Below are positions 60,424-64,000 of a stretch of DNA of 64,000 nt, piece by piece (within the stretch, counting starts at the first letter, position 1; each line of letters starts with the position of its first letter). Where the stretch lies: contig NC_018719.1 of the NCBI RefSeq assembly GCF_000303155.1, positions 62,001 through 126,000 of the forward strand, written 5' to 3'. This DNA comes from Candidatus Nitrososphaera gargensis Ga9.2. GTDB taxonomy: Archaea > Thermoproteota > Nitrososphaeria > Nitrososphaerales > Nitrososphaeraceae. The notes beneath the pieces were generated by a model, which worked only from the letters and a program-made list of their open reading frames with translations, ran no database searches and was not told the DNA's origin. The position numbers and the translations under genes were made by a program.

Positions 60424-63400
60424 ATGATGGAAGAATCTGCAAAAATTTTGGGCGGAATAAAGTTCAGCGTATGGTCGCCTACTGAAGTGAGAAAGTTCTC
60501 TGTCGCCGAGATAACGGCCCCAGAGACGTACGATGAAGATGGTATGCCGGTGCAGGGAGGCCTTATGGACAACAGGCTAGGAACTCTGGAGCCGGGTCAA
60601 AAGTGCGCCACCTGTGGCAACACTTCTGCAAAATGCCCTGGCCACTTTGGACACATCGAGCTTGCCGAGCCGGTGCTCCACATCGCATTTGTAGACGACA
60701 TCCACAAGCTTCTGCTGATATCGTGCAGGTCGTGCAACAGGATCAAGCTCGAGCCGGAAGAGCTCACCCACTACAAGTCGATCCGTGACACAAAGGCAGC
60801 CTACGCGGTCATTACGCTTGAAAACATCAAGGATGAGATAATCGAGCGGGCCAAGAAGGTCAAGGTCTGCCCGCACTGCGGCAAGGAGCAGTACGACCTG
60901 ATATTCACAAAGCCAACTATATTTGTAGAAAAGACGGACGCCGGCGAAAACAGGCTGCTGCCAATCACGATACGCGAAAGACTGAGCCACATCCCAGACG
61001 ATGACCTGACTCTGCTAGGCTACGACCCCCGGACTGCAAGGCCAGAATGGTTCGTGCTCCAAGTGCTGCCAGTGCCGCCGGTGACGGTCAGGCCGTCAAT
61101 CATACTTGAAACAGGCATCAGGTCGGAGGACGACCTTACCCACAAACTCGTTGACATCATCAGGGTGAATCAGCGCCTCAAGGAGAGCAAGGAGGCAGGA
61201 ACCCCTCCGCTCATCGTGCAGGACCTCGTCGATCTGCTGCAGTACCATGTCACGACGTACTTTGACAACGAAGTGTCTGGCATCCCGCAGGCCCACCACA
61301 GGTCGGGCAGGCCGCTCAAGACCCTGACCCAGAGGCTCAAGGGCAAGGAGGGAAGGTTCAGAGGCTCGCTTTCAGGCAAGCGCGTCGACTTTTCAAGCAG
61401 GACGGTGATCTCGCCGGATCCCAACCTTACGATCGCGGACGTTGGCGTGCCGACCGATGTTGCCAAAAAGCTCACGATACCCGAGACCGTTTCGCAGTGG
61501 AACGTAGAAAGACTCAAGGAGCTGGTGATGAATGGCCCCAACACATACCCGGGCGCAAATTACATCATAAGGCCAGACGGGGTCAAGATAAGGCTGGATT
61601 ATGTTACCGATAGAAAGGCAATAGCCGACTCGCTTGCTCCGGGATACATCGTAGAGCGCCACCTTGCAGACGGCGACATTGTGATCTTTAACAGGCAGCC
61701 GTCGCTCCACAGGATGTCCATAATGGCGCACAGCGTCAAGGTGCTCCCCTACAGGACGTTCCGCCTGCACCCTGCAGTCTGCCCGCCCTACAACGCCGAC
61801 TTTGACGGGGACGAAATGAACCTGCACGTACCGCAGAGCGAAGAGGCGAGGGCCGAAGCCACCCTTCTCATGAGGGTGCAGGACCAGCTGATATCGCCAA
61901 GGTATGGCGGACCCATCATTGGAGGCATCAGGGACTTTATTACCGGTGCATTCATGCTGACCCGCGACGGAACCACGCTGACAAAGGACGAGTTTGCAAA
62001 CCTTGCGATGATAGGCGGCTACGAAGGGCCGCTGCCAGAGCCTGCAATAACAAAGGACGGCCAAAGGCTCTACTCGGGCAGGCAGCTCTTCTCGCTGTTC
62101 CTGCCAAAGGACTTTAACTTTATCATCACATCAAAATGGAACAAGGCCGCAAAGGGCGAGGGCAAGGATGTCGTCATAAAGAACGGCGAGCTCATAAGCG
62201 GCGTGATCGACAAGGCGTCGATCGGCGCAGAAGAGCCGGACAGCGTGCTCCACAGGATCGCCAAGGACTATGGCACAAACGCTGCAAGAAAGTTCCTCGA
62301 TTCGATCCTTACCATGCTCAAGACGTACATTACCCACAGGGGATTCACATATGGCTACTCTGACCTGTGGCTCTCGCCAGAAACAAGACAGGAGATAAAT
62401 GACATTATCCAAAAGACCTACGAAAAGGTCTATGAGCTGATACAGCAGTATAACGACGGAACGCTGCCGCTCACAAGGGGTCTTGCTGCTGAAGAGGCAC
62501 TTGAACTGTATGTGGTAAACGAGCTGTCACGCGCACGCGACCGCGCGGGCAGGACGGCCGACAGGGCGTTCCCCGACGAGAACTCGGGCGTCATAATGGC
62601 GTCAACAGGCGCAAGGGGCTCGACCCTCAACATAGGCCAAATGACTGCGGCCCTCGGCCAGCAGTCGATCAGGGGCAAGAGGATCCAAAAGGGCTACCAC
62701 AACAGGGCACTGTCGCACTTCAAGCCCAACGACGCCAACCCAGACGCAAAGGGCTTTGTCAAGTCAAACTACCGCGACGGCCTGTCGCCGCTTGAATTCT
62801 TTTTCCACGCAATGGGCGGAAGAGAAGGCTTGGTTGACACTGCAGTCAGGACGCAGCAATCTGGCTACATGCAGAGAAGGCTCATCAACGCGCTGGAGCA
62901 CTTGAAGATTGAGTACGACCAGACTGTGCGCGATCCGCACGGCAACATCGTCCAGTACCTGTATGGCGAGGACGGAATTGACCCTGCCAAGAGCGACCAC
63001 GGCGAAGCCGTCAACATTTCAAGGCTCATTGAAGCTGAATCAATAGTAGACGAGGGAAGGAAGGCGACCGAGGATGTCATCAAGAGCATCATTGCCAAGT
63101 ATGCCGAGAACCTCAACCCGAGGATGAAGGCTAACTTGGAAAAGGCGCTCCTTGAAAACAGGCTGAGCAAGGAAGGAGTTGAAAAAGTCATGAAGAAGGT
63201 GCTCGACCTGATCGACAGGGCGCTTGCCGAGCCGGGAGAGGCAGTCGGAGTCGTCACCGCGCAGTCGATAGGCGAGCCGGGAACCCAGATGACCCTCAGG
63301 ACATTCCACTTTGCTGGCGTCAAGGAGAGAAACGTGACGCTTGGCCTTCCGAGGCTCATCGAGCTCGTGGACGCGCGCAAAAAGCCGGTGACGCCCACGA

Positions 63401-64000
63401 TGGACATTTACCTCGACGAGGAGCACAGGGTGTCCAGAGAAAAGGCGCTTGAAGTCGCAAGAGAGATACTGTTCACCCGGATAGGGGACCTTATCGAGAG
63501 GTCGGAGACTGATTATAGCGGCGTGCTGACGTTCCATCTGTCAGAGGCGAAACTGGCAGAGCGGGGATGCACCTTTGCCGATGTGCAGGAAGTCCTTGAA
63601 GGATCAAAGAAGAAATACACAGTCAAGCCAAACGAGAACAAGCTCTCGATCAAGATAACGGTTCCTGACGAGCCGGATGCGCAGACTCTGCTGACGCTCA
63701 AGAGCAAGCTGCTCAACACTAGAGTAAAGGGCGTGCCGGACATTGAGCGCGTTACAATCGTAAAGCAGGACGAAGAGTGGGTGATCCAGACTGCAGGCTC
63801 TAACCTTGCAAAGGTGGTGGCAGTCGACGGCGTCGACCTCACAAGGGTCACCACGAACAATGTGTATGAGATATGGCAGACGCTTGGCATCGAAGCCGCA
63901 AGAACAGCGCTAATCAAAGAGATCACAAACACACTTGAAGAACAGGGTCTTGAAGTGGACACGCGCCACATCATGCTGGTCGCCGACCTGATGACGTCCA
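60424..64000 (+). CDS. rpoA: DNA-directed RNA polymerase subunit A (A' and A'' fused), 3' end outside window
   Basis: The frame is open from ATG 60424 to the window end (at least 1192 residues). The N-terminal zinc site is CATCGNTSAKCPGHFGHIEL (about 60-79), then CPHCGKEQYDL. The catalytic loop NADFDGDEMNLHVPQSEEAR carries the Mg-binding Asp triad (about 458-477). The bridge helix region TAVRTQQSGYMQRRL lies near 815-830. Unlike most archaeal A', the reading frame continues through the A'' part: EAVGVVTAQSIGEPGTQMTL (about 940-959) and TLGLPRLIELVDARKKPVTP. An unsplit A subunit is a known thaumarchaeal trait. Confidence 0.96.
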   Translation, partial: MMEESAKILGGIKFSVWSPTEVRKFSVAEITAPETYDEDGMPVQGGLMDNRLGTLEPGQKCATCGNTSAKCPGHFGHIELAEPVLHIAFVDDIHKLLLISCRSCNRIKLEPEELTHYKSIRDTKAAYAVITLENIKDEIIERAKKVKVCPHCGKEQYDLIFTKPTIFVEKTDAGENRLLPITIRERLSHIPDDDLTLLGYDPRTARPEWFVLQVLPVPPVTVRPSIILETGIRSEDDLTHKLVDIIRVNQRLKESKEAGTPPLIVQDLVDLLQYHVTTYFDNEVSGIPQAHHRSGRPLKTLTQRLKGKEGRFRGSLSGKRVDFSSRTVISPDPNLTIADVGVPTDVAKKLTIPETVSQWNVERLKELVMNGPNTYPGANYIIRPDGVKIRLDYVTDRKAIADSLAPGYIVERHLADGDIVIFNRQPSLHRMSIMAHSVKVLPYRTFRLHPAVCPPYNADFDGDEMNLHVPQSEEARAEATLLMRVQDQLISPRYGGPIIGGIRDFITGAFMLTRDGTTLTKDEFANLAMIGGYEGPLPEPAITKDGQRLYSGRQLFSLFLPKDFNFIITSKWNKAAKGEGKDVVIKNGELISGVIDKASIGAEEPDSVLHRIAKDYGTNAARKFLDSILTMLKTYITHRGFTYGYSDLWLSPETRQEINDIIQKTYEKVYELIQQYNDGTLPLTRGLAAEEALELYVVNELSRARDRAGRTADRAFPDENSGVIMASTGARGSTLNIGQMTAALGQQSIRGKRIQKGYHNRALSHFKPNDANPDAKGFVKSNYRDGLSPLEFFFHAMGGREGLVDTAVRTQQSGYMQRRLINALEHLKIEYDQTVRDPHGNIVQYLYGEDGIDPAKSDHGEAVNISRLIEAESIVDEGRKATEDVIKSIIAKYAENLNPRMKANLEKALLENRLSKEGVEKVMKKVLDLIDRALAEPGEAVGVVTAQSIGEPGTQMTLRTFHFAGVKERNVTLGLPRLIELVDARKKPVTPTMDIYLDEEHRVSREKALEVAREILFTRIGDLIERSETDYSGVLTFHLSEAKLAERGCTFADVQEVLEGSKKKYTVKPNENKLSIKITVPDEPDAQTLLTLKSKLLNTRVKGVPDIERVTIVKQDEEWVIQTAGSNLAKVVAVDGVDLTRVTTNNVYEIWQTLGIEAARTALIKEITNTLEEQGLEVDTRHIMLVADLMTS

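Noticed and set aside
1-64000. CRISPR arrays, rRNA genes, further tRNAs, replication origin
   Set aside because: No regularly spaced repeats, no rRNA-like sequence and no second T-arm motif with a matching acceptor stem were seen. No Cdc6/Orc gene with origin boxes is in the window.

Overview
The window reads as chromosome of a Nitrososphaera-type thaumarchaeon (Nitrososphaeria, the soil ammonia-oxidising archaea). This is inferred from archaeal-eukaryal information genes (L44e, S27e, S19e, RNase P Rnp4, Nep1, KEOPS, PDCD5, group II chaperonin), an RNA polymerase with unsplit rpoB and rpoA (A' and A'' fused, a thaumarchaeal trait), a PEFG-ended secreted protein, a cobalamin tail operon, TATA-box/leaderless promoters and a heavy load of TnpB-type elements. 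No amo genes are in the window, so ammonia oxidation itself is not shown.

Layout. 0-5.6 kb: the 3' end of the L10 gene, then an insertion cluster (an ISH3-like element with 16-bp ends, an IS5-like relic, an intact TnpB element, several solitary TnpB-type end hairpins) with a tiny membrane-protein gene and a hotdog thioesterase between them. 5.7-10.4 kb: thermosome, a zinc-ribbon protein, a secreted Ig-like protein. 10.5-11.7 kb: decayed TnpB. 11.7-16.5 kb: L44e-S27e on +, facing a tight minus-strand cobalamin operon (cobD, cobyric acid synthase domain, cbiB, cobS, cobY). 17-22.1 kb: an AT-richer stretch with a Fic protein behind palindromic AT-rich sites, then an XPB helicase and Bax1 nuclease pair. 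22.3-26 kb: aspartate-semialdehyde dehydrogenase between two more decayed TnpB genes. 26-33 kb: Lrp regulator, haem O synthase, Nep1, Rnp4, a fourth TnpB relic, S19e, PDCD5, a medium-chain reductase and a CitE-like lyase. 33.5-45.5 kb: antiporter, tautomerase, BASS transporter, oligoendopeptidase F, a nuclease-like protein, RDD and APC membrane proteins, CBS protein, CAP-domain protein and an RNase J-like gene with two compensating frameshifts. 45.5-55.5 kb: folE-queE-queC (7-deazaguanine precursor), cupin, YchF-type GTPase, kae1 and bud32 (KEOPS), HAM1, Taw1, NIF3 and a PLP-enzyme/rhodanese fusion. 55.5-64 kb: intron-containing tRNA-His, the PEFG protein, then rpoH-rpoB-rpoA, with rpoA running off the end.

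Functional themes are tRNA modification (Kae1, Bud32, Taw1, QueC/QueE), cobalamin lower-loop assembly, transcription and translation core, and repeated invasion by OrfB-only IS605-type elements. The TnpB copies belong to three lineages at different stages of decay. Nothing here is a CRISPR array, an rRNA gene or an obvious new defence operon. The most unusual items are the cobyric acid synthase without a glutaminase domain, the TnpB end that supplies the rnp4 stop codon, a small structure bounded by two outward-facing TnpB-type ends, and the PLP/rhodanese fusion.
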